NCBI GenBank assembly: GCA_023474345.1
Contig: JAMCXS010000028.1
Location: 1 to 64,000 of the forward strand
DNA: 64,000 nt
Reading direction: 5' to 3'
Source: Acidobacteriota bacterium
GTDB taxonomy: Bacteria; Acidobacteriota; Terriglobia; UBA7540
The notes beneath the pieces are model-generated. The model searched no databases, was not told the origin of the DNA, and was given only the letters and a program-made list of their open reading frames with translations. Position numbers and translations under genes: made by a program. This document shows, piece by piece, positions 1 to 9,062 of the stretch. Position 1 is the first letter of the stretch; every line of letters begins with the position of its first letter.

Positions 1-126
1 CCATTGGCGAAAGGCGACACGAACCTCCAGTCTTTACGGGCTTAAGTCACGGAACCGCCGTATGCGGACCCGCATGTACGGTGGTGTGGGAGGGGAGGAG
101 CCGTGAGGCTTCCCCCCTATCCCGAT
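1..126 (+). mobile_element. Group II intron, 3' end only (domain V/VI), entering from the left window edge
   Basis: GGAACCGCCGTATGCGGACCCGCATGTACGGTGGTGT forms a domain V-like hairpin; GGGAGGGGAGGAGCCGTGAGGCTTCCCCCCTATCCCGAT matches a domain VI-like hairpin with the typical ...CCCTATCCCGAT 3' terminus of bacterial group II introns. Confidence 0.8.
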
Positions 127-260
127 TTGAAGAGCACGTTATAGCTGGCGTTGGAATTGAAGGGCGGGTCGAGGTAGATCAGGTCCACGCTTTCCGTGGC
201 CACGTGCTCGCGGAGGATGCCGAGGTTGTCGCCGAAATAGAGCTTGTTTTTCCAGTCCAT
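117..260 (-). pseudogene. N-terminal fragment of a site-specific DNA methyltransferase (DPPF motif), truncated by the group II intron
   Basis: Own translation of the minus strand from ATG at 260: MDWKNKLYFGDNLGILREHVATESVDLIYLDPPFNSNASYNVLFKSG*; FGDN and DPPF motifs; the stop codon lies inside intron sequence. Confidence 0.8.
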
Positions 261-363
261 TTGCGCAGAAGCATAGCACAGTCGGTGCTAACCGCGCACA
301 TCGCAAACGCCGTGATGCATTCGTCACCCCGCTACAGCAAACGACGCTATGTCCTGGATGCCT

Positions 364-1191
364 CTATCGCTTGGCGCTTTCGTAGCACCCGAGCACGCGC
401 AGGAACGTTGTGACTTCCTGCAAATGCTCCAGGGCCTTCTGGCAGGGCGGTTTGTTCACGTTCCCGACAAAATCCAGGTAAAAGAAATATTCCCAGGGTC
501 TGCCGCGCAGAGGCCTTGATTCCATTTTTGTCAGGTCGATGTCCCGCAGGGCAAAGACGCTCAGGCATTTAAAAAGAGCCCCGGGAGCGTTGGCAGTTGA
601 GAAAACAATGGAAACCTTATTGGCTCGGGGCGAAATATGGGGCTTTTTTGAAAGCAGGAGGAAACGAGTGAAATTTTCGTGGTGGTCTTCAAGATGTCGC
701 TGAAGAATGCGCGCGCCATAGACCCCGGCCGCAATCCGGCTGGCGATGGCGGCAGAGTCGGCGGGCCGTTCGTCGGCCAGCATCTTGACGCTGCCGGCGG
801 TGTCATAGAATGGAATTTTCTGAAACTTGGGGTGGCGCGAGAAGAACCGGCTGCATTGGGCGAGCGCCACCGGATGCGAATAGACGCGCCGCAGATTCCG
901 CAACGTAGTGCTGGGAAAGGCGATCAAGTTATGGACAATCCGGAGGTTAACTTCCTTTACGATGTGAAGATCGTTTTGGAGCAGAAGATCGTAGTTTTCA
1001 TAGATTGAGCCGGCAAGAGTGTTTTCGATCGGCACCAGGCAGAGGGAAGCTTTCCTTTTTGCCACGCTTTGGAATGCCGCTTCGAAAGTCTCGCAAGGCA
1101 ACACCTGGATGTCCCGGCCCAGCAGTTTGTACGCGGCTTCTTCGCTGAAAGCGCCCCGTTCACCTTGAAAGGCAACCACTTCATTGCTCAT
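364..1191 (-). CDS. pheA: Prephenate dehydratase (catalytic plus ACT domain)
   Basis: FQGERGAFSEEAA N-terminus, VPIENTLAGSI, ESRPLRGRPWEYFFYLDF ACT motif. Confidence 0.93.
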   Translation of the reverse strand: MSNEVVAFQGERGAFSEEAAYKLLGRDIQVLPCETFEAAFQSVAKRKASLCLVPIENTLAGSIYENYDLLLQNDLHIVKEVNLRIVHNLIAFPSTTLRNLRRVYSHPVALAQCSRFFSRHPKFQKIPFYDTAGSVKMLADERPADSAAIASRIAAGVYGARILQRHLEDHHENFTRFLLLSKKPHISPRANKVSIVFSTANAPGALFKCLSVFALRDIDLTKMESRPLRGRPWEYFFYLDFVGNVNKPPCQKALEHLQEVTTFLRVLGCYESAKR

Positions 1192-1272
1192 AGGGAAGCT
1201 AAATCTCCTCGTTCAGGTCTTGAAAGCATGTGATGCTATCATGCCGGGTGAGAAGGAACAATGCCGCGACGG

Positions 1273-1908
1273 CTAAGTGCCGGATGGAGGAGAGGGAAGC
1301 GCGGCGCCTCCGAGCAAACCTCTGAAAAAGAAGTCGACGCAGGCCTGAGTCAGTTCACTTTGGCCAATTGCCCCTTCAGGACGGTACCACTGATAAAGCC
1401 AATTGATAATTCCTAAAAGATTGAACGCCGCGAGAGTTGGGGAGATCAGCGGTTTGCGGCCGGAGCATTCCTGGACCTGCGCAATCAGATCCTCGAGATA
1501 ATAAATATAGGACTTCTTGCGCGCGTTGATTTTCTTGCGCAACGCCCCTTTCAGTGAACGATTTTCATGCAGGATCACCGTAATCTCCAGATCCCGGGCA
1601 CGAACAACTAAATCGATGTGGCGAATGATGGTTTGCCGGAGTTTTTCACAAGGATCCTCGATCCCCTTGATTTTTTCGAGGACGTCCTCATCAAGAATAT
1701 CCATGCCATAGTTCATGATTTCGAACAGCAGGCGGTCTTTGCTGCCCACGTGGTGGTAGAGTCCTGCCTTGGTGAGACCTACCGCCTTGGCAATGTCCTG
1801 CATGGAGGCGCCATCGTAGCCTTTTTCATAAAATACCCGCGCGGCAATCCGGCAAATCTCGCGCAGCTTCTGTTTGGAATTAACCGTTTCGGACATTGCA
1901 CTTATCAC
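1273..1908 (-). CDS. TetR/AcrR family transcriptional regulator
   Basis: N-terminal HTH: AARVFYEKGYDGASMQDIAKAVGLTKAGLYHHVGSKDRLL. Confidence 0.92.
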   Translation of the reverse strand: MISAMSETVNSKQKLREICRIAARVFYEKGYDGASMQDIAKAVGLTKAGLYHHVGSKDRLLFEIMNYGMDILDEDVLEKIKGIEDPCEKLRQTIIRHIDLVVRARDLEITVILHENRSLKGALRKKINARKKSYIYYLEDLIAQVQECSGRKPLISPTLAAFNLLGIINWLYQWYRPEGAIGQSELTQACVDFFFRGLLGGAALPSPPSGT

Positions 1909-2438
1909 ACGTTATCTCTGTGCGCACAGTCTACCACATCTGGGGCGAAGGCCGGGAAAATGACTTGACAATTCAGATCGACTGAAAGCTGTAAGACGCG
2001 AACGAGTCCGGTGATCAGGGGAACAGGGAGACCGCAACGGGGAGAGTTGGCGGGAGGATTAAGGGCGTTGCAAAATATCGTTCTTTCCTGTGGCGGCGCT
2101 CCACCCGGCGCCGAAAACCGCCGGTGGGGACGCGAGCGCTACAGCCAAGGGTGTCCGATATTTTGCAAGGCTCCTTGAGGGATGCTCCAGATGGATTCTG
2201 AAGGCAGCCTGGAAGGCTAACAGCGCAGGCCAAATCGGACTTTTAAAAACCGCCGCAATAGGACTATGATACGTGGCTCTGAGTTACTGGCAGGTGTTCA
2301 ATCAATTTGGCACAGTCGTTTGCCAAAGAAAGGGATGGCGAGGCCTAATTCCAAGGGAAAGTTGAAAGCCGGTATTGCTCGGCAAAGCGCTGTAAGGGTC
2401 AGGCGAGGATCGTTCAATCTTTTTCAGGGGACACAAGT

Positions 2439-4262
2439 ATGAAGAACAAAACCTTCGCAATTCTACTTGGCTGTGTGTTGTGGATCGGCGTGGCAGGAAC
2501 CGGGCGGACGCAAACTCTGCCGCCGGCGATTAAGCCCGAAGTATCTCAGCTCCCGAATTGGCTGCGCCAGGGCAAGTTTCGCTTCGCAAGGTTTGATGGT
2601 GGTCCAATCGAGGTGCAAAAGACCCGGCGGTCGGCCTGGGGAATGCGTTTTACCCCCGACGAACAAAAGGTGCTGGGAAACGTGTACAGCGAGGACGTCT
2701 ACGCGCGCCGCATGGTGGACCTGTTGGTCAAGGCTCATGTGAATTTTGTTTGGGTGACTTATAGCGTGGGCTTTTCCTGGGACGACGAGGCGCCGCAACG
2801 CGCCCTGGTCCGCGAAGTTACGCGCATGTTGCACGAGCATGGAATCAAAGTCGCTGCGTATATGTGCGCGGTCAGCATCTTCTGGCAGAGCATGTTCCGG
2901 GATGTGCCGCAGTCGGTGCGGTGGATCATGTTTGATCCAAGCGGGCTGCCGTATCGCTACTCCGGCGGGCGCGATGCCTTGCGCTTTATCGCCGACCTCA
3001 ACAATCCCGGATGGGTGCAATATCAGGAAAAACGAGTAGGCGGAATTATCGACGACGGCTTGGACGCCATCTTTTTCGACAATACGGGGGCTCCTGAGTG
3101 GGCCAGCAACGAGGCCGTGGCGAACTTTTTCACCAAGATCCGCGAGTACATCCACTACCAAAAGAAATCCGACATTCCGCTATTCTCGAATTTTGGGCTC
3201 TCACCCTCCCGCGCCGCACTGAACCGCTACATGGACTTTACTTTCGACGAGGGCTGGCGAGAGCCGGGCGTTTGGGGCCAGGAATGGAATGTTTCCAATA
3301 TCCGGCGCACCCGGTACCTGCACGGGTTGCTTCCGGCCGGGAAACCTCTGGTCACTGAGTACTCGATTTTTCATAAAGGCGACCGTTCAACTGCATTCCT
3401 TAAACCTCGGTCGGAGAAACTGGCGATCGCCGAAGCTGCGACGTTTGGATCGACCTATACGTGGGACATGGAAGGGCCGTTTGACGCAGGCCTGATTAAT
3501 GGCAAGCCTGAGGCACTCGACTCGTGGGCAGCCATCGGCCAATATAACGGTTTCCTTGCGAACCACGAACCCCTTTACGTGGGAGCTGCCAACGTGACGC
3601 CGGTGGTGGTTTTGCTGCCCGATGACTTAAAGGCAGGCTTTGTCTGGAGCAAGGACCAGTTGTTGGATTTTCTTTCCAGCCGCAGCGTCTTGTACGGAAT
3701 CAAGCTTGCCCAAAGCGTGAATGCGCGCGAATTGGGGAACTACCAGGGCGTCATCGTTCCCGCTTACGACGCGATGTCGGCGGCTGAGAAAGATATGATC
3801 CGCAGCTACGTGGCGGGCGGCGGAAAAGTCTATGTGTTCGGCGCCCCTGCGAATTTGCGCGGGCCGAATCTGGAGGTTTCCGCACCGGAGGTTAAACAGC
3901 AGTTGGAAAGTGACCAGGCTGCGCAAAAGGAAGTTGAAACGAAGATCGCGGCCTTAACCTCCAACGCAACTCACGTTGAGCTGAAAACGGACGCTCATGT
4001 CCTGGCCAATGTCACCTCGGTGCAGAATGGCGACGAACTGGTTCTTCACGTCCTCAATTACGATCCATCCCCTGCCAGGAACGTTCAAGTCCGGCTTTCG
4101 TTGGGTCAACGGTTCAGGAGACTTGCTGGAGGGCGTTTGACGCTGCTTTCACCTGATGCAAACACTGAGGGATTGGAAGGAGTGCGGTGGGAAGGCGACA
4201 CTGTGGAAATGACACTGCCGTCCGTGGATGTTTACTCTGTGATAGCAATACGGGCGAACTAA
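2439..4262 (+). CDS. Secreted glycoside-hydrolase-like protein (TIM-barrel-like N-terminus plus a possible GATase-like region)
   Basis: 607 aa, signal peptide, GIKVAAYMCAVS / DGLDAIFFDNTG / DFTFDEGWREPG motifs, later AYDAMSAAEKDMIRSYVAGGGKVYVFG. Confidence 0.6.
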   Translation: MKNKTFAILLGCVLWIGVAGTGRTQTLPPAIKPEVSQLPNWLRQGKFRFARFDGGPIEVQKTRRSAWGMRFTPDEQKVLGNVYSEDVYARRMVDLLVKAHVNFVWVTYSVGFSWDDEAPQRALVREVTRMLHEHGIKVAAYMCAVSIFWQSMFRDVPQSVRWIMFDPSGLPYRYSGGRDALRFIADLNNPGWVQYQEKRVGGIIDDGLDAIFFDNTGAPEWASNEAVANFFTKIREYIHYQKKSDIPLFSNFGLSPSRAALNRYMDFTFDEGWREPGVWGQEWNVSNIRRTRYLHGLLPAGKPLVTEYSIFHKGDRSTAFLKPRSEKLAIAEAATFGSTYTWDMEGPFDAGLINGKPEALDSWAAIGQYNGFLANHEPLYVGAANVTPVVVLLPDDLKAGFVWSKDQLLDFLSSRSVLYGIKLAQSVNARELGNYQGVIVPAYDAMSAAEKDMIRSYVAGGGKVYVFGAPANLRGPNLEVSAPEVKQQLESDQAAQKEVETKIAALTSNATHVELKTDAHVLANVTSVQNGDELVLHVLNYDPSPARNVQVRLSLGQRFRRLAGGRLTLLSPDANTEGLEGVRWEGDTVEMTLPSVDVYSVIAIRAN

Positions 4263-4451
4263 GGACGTATCTGCTCAACACTGTGACCAGAGGAATGCCT
4301 AATTAGCCGGTTTTACAATGGATTAGCGTCCGCACTCGCTTCCGGAAAACCTGATCGCAGCCTTTGTGGTGCATGGTTATGTAAGACCTCATGCCCGCGC
4401 AACATTGTGCATGCGCATGAACTGTCATGCGACCTGGCGCTCAAGGATTAG

Positions 4452-4582
4452 CAGGTTGCTGAAAAAGTCCTGGAAGTAGCTTCGATGAGTCCATTTCATG
4501 CTGCTAACTTATTGATTTTCGGTTCGAGCGAGCGATAAATTTGGCAGCTTATGGGCCGCGAAAAGAGTTTTTCAGCAACCTG
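4452..4582. mobile_element. MITE-like element with 15-bp terminal inverted repeats and a possible TTAG target duplication
   Basis: CAGGTTGCTGAAAAA (4452-4466) and its exact reverse complement TTTTTCAGCAACCTG (4568-4582), flanked by TTAG at 4448-4451 and 4583-4586. Confidence 0.65.
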
Positions 4583-5666
4583 TTAGGCAAGATGCGAACT
4601 CGGGCAAGCATTTACAAGTTCAAGGCATTTTGCTGGCGCATCCAGGAAATCTTAAAAGTGACCGATAAGAGACTTTCCCCGTCATTAGGGCACTTCTTCG
4701 CAAAGCATTGCGTCATCCTTCCGGATGGCTTTGACCGGTCTATTTCGAGGTACTCGTATGAGATGGGGGCGCGGAATTTCAAACGGCGTTTAGTATTACG
4801 GACGATTACGCCAGTACGGAATGCGTAAAAAGAAGGTCGCGCGGATGCTTGGAGTTGCGCGCAGCAAGCTGTACTTTTAATTAACCAGTTGCAGATGAGT
4901 TGCGCAGATGTGTTGACTTACTGACGCGGTGTCCTAACTGGTACGACCCATGTGGTTTACTGATCGGCATTATTGTTCCCATCCTTATGGCGTCAAAGCA
5001 AGGTAATCGTTATGATATTATTCGGCTATTTACTTGTTGCTTCAAATTTTCCATGTTAGTTATTTAACTATACAGAAGTGTCGAGCTGATATACACGTGC
5101 TGGTTAACACCTCAACCGCGGAACTCAAGAGAAAGTCCACGCTCTGGCGGATGCCCGAATCGGCCCCTGCTTGGCAAGGAGGGAATACGAAGGTTGAGAG
5201 GTTTTGATAATCGTTTTCCGGGGTAAGAGCAAGGGCGCAAACATCCTGTTTCTTCCCGACGTTGCGGTGGGGAGGTGGCAAGGGGAGCCGTTAGTCAGCT
5301 TTGAGTATTCGGGGACAAACGGCCTTAATTCTTGCGGGACCGTTAACTGTGACCATCAAGGATGAAGAATAATAGCTCAGAAGGAGGGCGGTGGAATCTA
5401 AGTCTGCTGGGAGAGACCCTTTTAGCGAGGGAAAGTTGGGGGCTGGTTCTTACCATGTGAGTGTAAAGAGGCATCTGTCGGAGGGCTCGACAAGGGGATC
5501 ACGGAGTGCTCACTGGGGTTTGTAGTCGTGAAGAGATTTAATTGAGCGTTCGCTGTTGAGCGCGACCGGTCGTTTGGAGTGCTGGGCGGACGCCAGGGCA
5601 AAGTTGACATTTTAGGTACGCTAAGCGCGAGGCAGAGGGGGGCTGCTTTCGACGGAGGAAGCGACG

Positions 5667-6038
5667 ATGATCCGAATCTGCCACCTTGCGATGTACCTTA
5701 TCGTAACTATTCTTTCCCCTCTCTCGGATGGAGAATTCCTGGATCTGCAGAACAACCTGAACAAACAAATCCAAGCATCACGATCACAAGCGGTGGTTAT
5801 GGATGTCAGCGGGTTGGACGTGATGGACTCATTCACGTGCCGAACCCTGAGCGACCTTAGCTGCCGGATGAAGGCACAAGGAAAAGAAACTGCAATCATC
5901 GGTATCCACCCTGAAATTGAAGAATCGATGAAGCGTTTTGGGTTGAGGCTTGAGCATGCCGCTATCGCCACAAACCTGGAAGAAGGGCTGGCGGTGTTAG
6001 GCAGGAGGATTGCGACCAAACGTCATGGCAGCAACTAG
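5667..6038 (+). CDS. STAS-domain anti-sigma factor antagonist, RsbS-like
   Basis: VVMDVSGLDVMDSFTCRTLSDLSCRMKAQGKETAIIGIHPEIEESMKRFGL; GGAGG Shine-Dalgarno upstream. Confidence 0.85.
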   Translation: MIRICHLAMYLIVTILSPLSDGEFLDLQNNLNKQIQASRSQAVVMDVSGLDVMDSFTCRTLSDLSCRMKAQGKETAIIGIHPEIEESMKRFGLRLEHAAIATNLEEGLAVLGRRIATKRHGSN

Positions 6039-6441
6039 TTATCACCGTGAAGTGAGGGTGCCAGTGAGATCTGACTTGGACGTCCTAAAGGCGCGTCAAG
6101 ACGGGCGAGAAATGGCCCGTGAGTTGGCTTTTATCTCGGCCGATTCAACATTGGTCGCGACAGCAATTTCTGAATTGGCGCGCAACATCATCCAGTATGC
6201 TGGTCAGGGAGAGATTATTATTACTGCTGCCGAGGAAGGCGCAAGGCGCGGGATCATTATTGTGGCACACGATGATGGGCCGGGTATCCCCAACATTTCG
6301 GAGGCCATGCAGGATGGTTATTCCACTTCTGGAGGGCTTGGATTAGGTCTTCCCGGAGTAAGACGGTTGATGGACGAGTTTGAAATCTTTTCTGAAGTGA
6401 ATGCAGGGACAACTGTCAGAGTGAAAAAGTGGTTGCGTTAG
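6025..6441 (+). CDS. Serine kinase / anti-sigma regulatory factor, RsbT-like
   Basis: SELARNIIQYAGQGEI, DDGPGIP, STSGGLGLGLPGVRRLMDEFEI GHKL ATPase motifs; ATG at 6025 preferred over the TTG at 6010; overlaps RsbS stop. Confidence 0.85.
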   Translation: MAATSYHREVRVPVRSDLDVLKARQDGREMARELAFISADSTLVATAISELARNIIQYAGQGEIIITAAEEGARRGIIIVAHDDGPGIPNISEAMQDGYSTSGGLGLGLPGVRRLMDEFEIFSEVNAGTTVRVKKWLR

Positions 6442-6567
6442 GGTTCGACTGATAACGCAAGGCTCGAACGCGTAGGGTCCTAGTCAAGAGAGGCTCGGGG
6501 GGGCGGGGGTTGACGATCATGAGCGGCCCTCGGGGACCAGGGGGCGTAATGAGTTTTCGAGGTTAAG

Positions 6568-8055
6568 GTGAGCATGGAGCCGGAAAGTAAGAACAGGCAA
6601 CTCGAGATAGGCGCAGCACGGAATGTGCAGGCTGAAGCTGCGGGAAACGCCTCGATATCTCCTGGCCCGCGGCCTTATAAACGCTCTGTCAAGGACGAAC
6701 TGGCAGAGCAATACGGCGCGGCGTTAGAGGAATATTTGCAACAGCCTGGTGAAAAGGCTTTGCAAAATGCATACGAGATAGGACGACAGGCCATTTCCGG
6801 CGGACTATGTGTCACGGAAATGCTTGCCATGCATCACGACGCTTTATCGAGGGTCCTGATATCGTTTGGAGCTCAGGGAGAAGAGAGTGAGGACTTGATG
6901 ACTCAACGCGGGGCCCTGGAAGGTAGGTCGTTGCCTGTTGGGAGCCCACAGGATTTCCAACACTTGGTGAAATCTGTCGAGGTATTCCTCGATGAGTGTC
7001 TCATGCCATTTGAGATAACTTATCGTGGCTATGTCGAAGCCAACGAGGCGCTCCGTGTGAGCGAAGAGCGTTACCGTGAATTGTTCGAGAATGCAAACGA
7101 CGTCATCTTCACGACCGACCTGCTGGGAAATTTCATTTCGATCAACAGAGCGGGCGAGCGCATGATCGGGTATGTGCGAGAAGAGGCAAGACGGATGAAC
7201 ATTGGTGAGGTATGCGCGCCGGAATGCCAGGAAATGGCTTACCGCATGTTGGACCGAAGAGTCATGGGGGGAGAGTCTGGTCCTTGCGAACTGGAATTAT
7301 TAACGAGGGATGGCCGGCGGATTCCCGTAGAGATTAGTTGCCAGCTTGTCTGTCGGGAGGAGAAGCCCATTGGCATACAGGCGATTGCACGCGATATTAC
7401 GGAACGTAAGCGCGCCCGCGAGTCGTTGCGTCACTTGACTCAAGCCCTGGAACAGGAAGCGAAACGAATTGCCCATGCGCTTCATGACGAGGCAGGGCAG
7501 CTTCTTGCGTCCGTCCATATTGCTTTGGAGTCGGTTGCCCGGGAATTGCCTGCCGCGCAGGGTCAACGCGTCCGAGCAATACAGGGGTTGCTTGACGAGA
7601 TCGAGAATCAATTGAGGCGACTCTCGCATGAGCTTCGGCCCACAATTCTGGATGATTTGGGGCTCGTGCCTGCCATTGAGTTCCTGACTCAGGGAATTTC
7701 GGCGCGGACAGGGCTTCCTATTGAGGTCGAGGCCGGGGGAGTGGGCCGTCTTCCAACTCACATTGAGGAAGTTCTTTACCGGGTTATTCAGGAAGCTCTT
7801 ACCAACGCCAGCAAGCACGCCAAAGCGACCAGCATTAACGTCAACTTGAGGCAAGAGGCGAGGGAGTTTATCTGCCAGGTTCGGGATGATGGAACTGGCT
7901 TCGACTTGCGTGCGGCCTTAGCCGATAATAATGAGCGCGGATTCGGCTTGATTAATATGAAGGAACGGCTTAACTTCGTGGGAGGGACTTGCGTGATTAC
8001 TTCAAGTCCGAACCATGGGACTGAAGTGTTAATTACCGTGCCTTTAGAAAGCTAA
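6568..8055 (+). CDS. PAS-domain sensor histidine kinase (HisKA_3/HATPase) with possible RsbU-type N-terminal domain
   Basis: N-term ELAEQYGAALEEYLQQPGEKALQNAYEIGRQAISGGLCVTEMLAMHHDAL; PAS region; KRIAHALHDEAGQLLASVHIALE; VIQEALTNASKHAKA; DDGTGFD; GFGLINMKERL. Confidence 0.88.
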   Translation: MSMEPESKNRQLEIGAARNVQAEAAGNASISPGPRPYKRSVKDELAEQYGAALEEYLQQPGEKALQNAYEIGRQAISGGLCVTEMLAMHHDALSRVLISFGAQGEESEDLMTQRGALEGRSLPVGSPQDFQHLVKSVEVFLDECLMPFEITYRGYVEANEALRVSEERYRELFENANDVIFTTDLLGNFISINRAGERMIGYVREEARRMNIGEVCAPECQEMAYRMLDRRVMGGESGPCELELLTRDGRRIPVEISCQLVCREEKPIGIQAIARDITERKRARESLRHLTQALEQEAKRIAHALHDEAGQLLASVHIALESVARELPAAQGQRVRAIQGLLDEIENQLRRLSHELRPTILDDLGLVPAIEFLTQGISARTGLPIEVEAGGVGRLPTHIEEVLYRVIQEALTNASKHAKATSINVNLRQEAREFICQVRDDGTGFDLRAALADNNERGFGLINMKERLNFVGGTCVITSSPNHGTEVLITVPLES

Positions 8056-8056
8056 A

Positions 8057-8695
8057 ATGCCGCTCAATATCTTGCTCGCCGACGACCATCAGATTGTACG
8101 CCAAGGCTTGAAGGCCCTTCTTGAAGAAGAGGGTTTTAAGGTCGTGTGTGAGGCATCGAACGGTCAGGAAGCCATTGCCATGGCGCGACTGCACGAGCCG
8201 GACGTCGCCGTGCTCGACCTCTCGATGCCGGTCCTAAACGGTATTGTGGCGGCGGAGGAGATTCGTAAATCTTCAGGGAACAGAATTCGCGTTGTCCTTT
8301 TGACGGTCCACTCCGAACGCCAATACGTTTTGCAGGCCATGCGTGCGGGAATCCGTGGATACGTTTTGAAAACGCGTGCTGCCGCCGATCTCATCCAGGC
8401 GATTACGGATGTTAGCAACGGGCTTACGTACTTGAGTTCGGGCGTATCCCAGGCAGTGGTGGAAGCATATCTTACCAAGGAAGAATTGGCGTCACAGGAA
8501 AGCCTAACTCCCAGGGAGCTTCAGGTCCTTCAATTGGTGGCCGAAGGAAAGACCACCAAGGAGGTTGCCTCCTTGCTGGGTGTCAGCTTCAAGACGGCGG
8601 AATCACACCGCACGAGGATTATGGAGAAGCTGGATATTCATGAAACTGCCGGGTTGGTTCGCTATGCCATCCGCAAGGGCATCATCCAAGCGTGA
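8057..8695 (+). CDS. NarL/LuxR family response regulator
   Basis: LLADDHQIVRQGL receiver, VAVLDLSMP, C-terminal LTPRELQVLQLVAEGKTTKEVASLLGVSFKTAESHRTRIMEKL. Confidence 0.94.
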   Translation: MPLNILLADDHQIVRQGLKALLEEEGFKVVCEASNGQEAIAMARLHEPDVAVLDLSMPVLNGIVAAEEIRKSSGNRIRVVLLTVHSERQYVLQAMRAGIRGYVLKTRAAADLIQAITDVSNGLTYLSSGVSQAVVEAYLTKEELASQESLTPRELQVLQLVAEGKTTKEVASLLGVSFKTAESHRTRIMEKLDIHETAGLVRYAIRKGIIQA

Positions 8696-9062
8696 AGCGA
8701 AAACATACCACAGTACTTAACCATTCCTTGTTTTAGGAGTTTGCCGGCGCGGTTTTCCCTGCTGTGACATCAGGTGTTTACTGGATTGACAAACCCACTG
8801 CCGGGACATATGCTCCGATTTTTTAGCCGGGGACCCGGCTGCGGATTCGCATGAATGCTTTTCAAGATGCATGGTATGGACTTTAACAGGCGCTCAAACT
8901 AGGAAGACTTAATGCCGGTCTGCCAACACACCGATGCTAATACCATGGGTTTTCTCAAGACATTAGCTGGACGGGCTTTGGAATCCTGACTACTCGGAAA
9001 GACGCAGTTCCGAATAGCTTGTCGCTCAGAATCGGAAGCGGCTGAGATATGGCTAAACCTAT

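Noticed and set aside
2015-2233. 72-aa minus ORF
   Set aside because: Overlaps the palindromic element at 2066-2170; likely non-coding.
2309-2323. TGGCAC...TTTGC resembling a sigma54 promoter
   Set aside because: GG-to-GC spacing is 13 rather than 12, so poorly compatible with sigma54; better read as part of the TTTGGCA-N8-TGCCAAA palindrome.
4821-4880. Short Fis-like peptide MRKKKVARMLGVARSKLYF*
   Set aside because: Looks like a C-terminal HTH fragment, but too short and isolated to support a pseudogene call.
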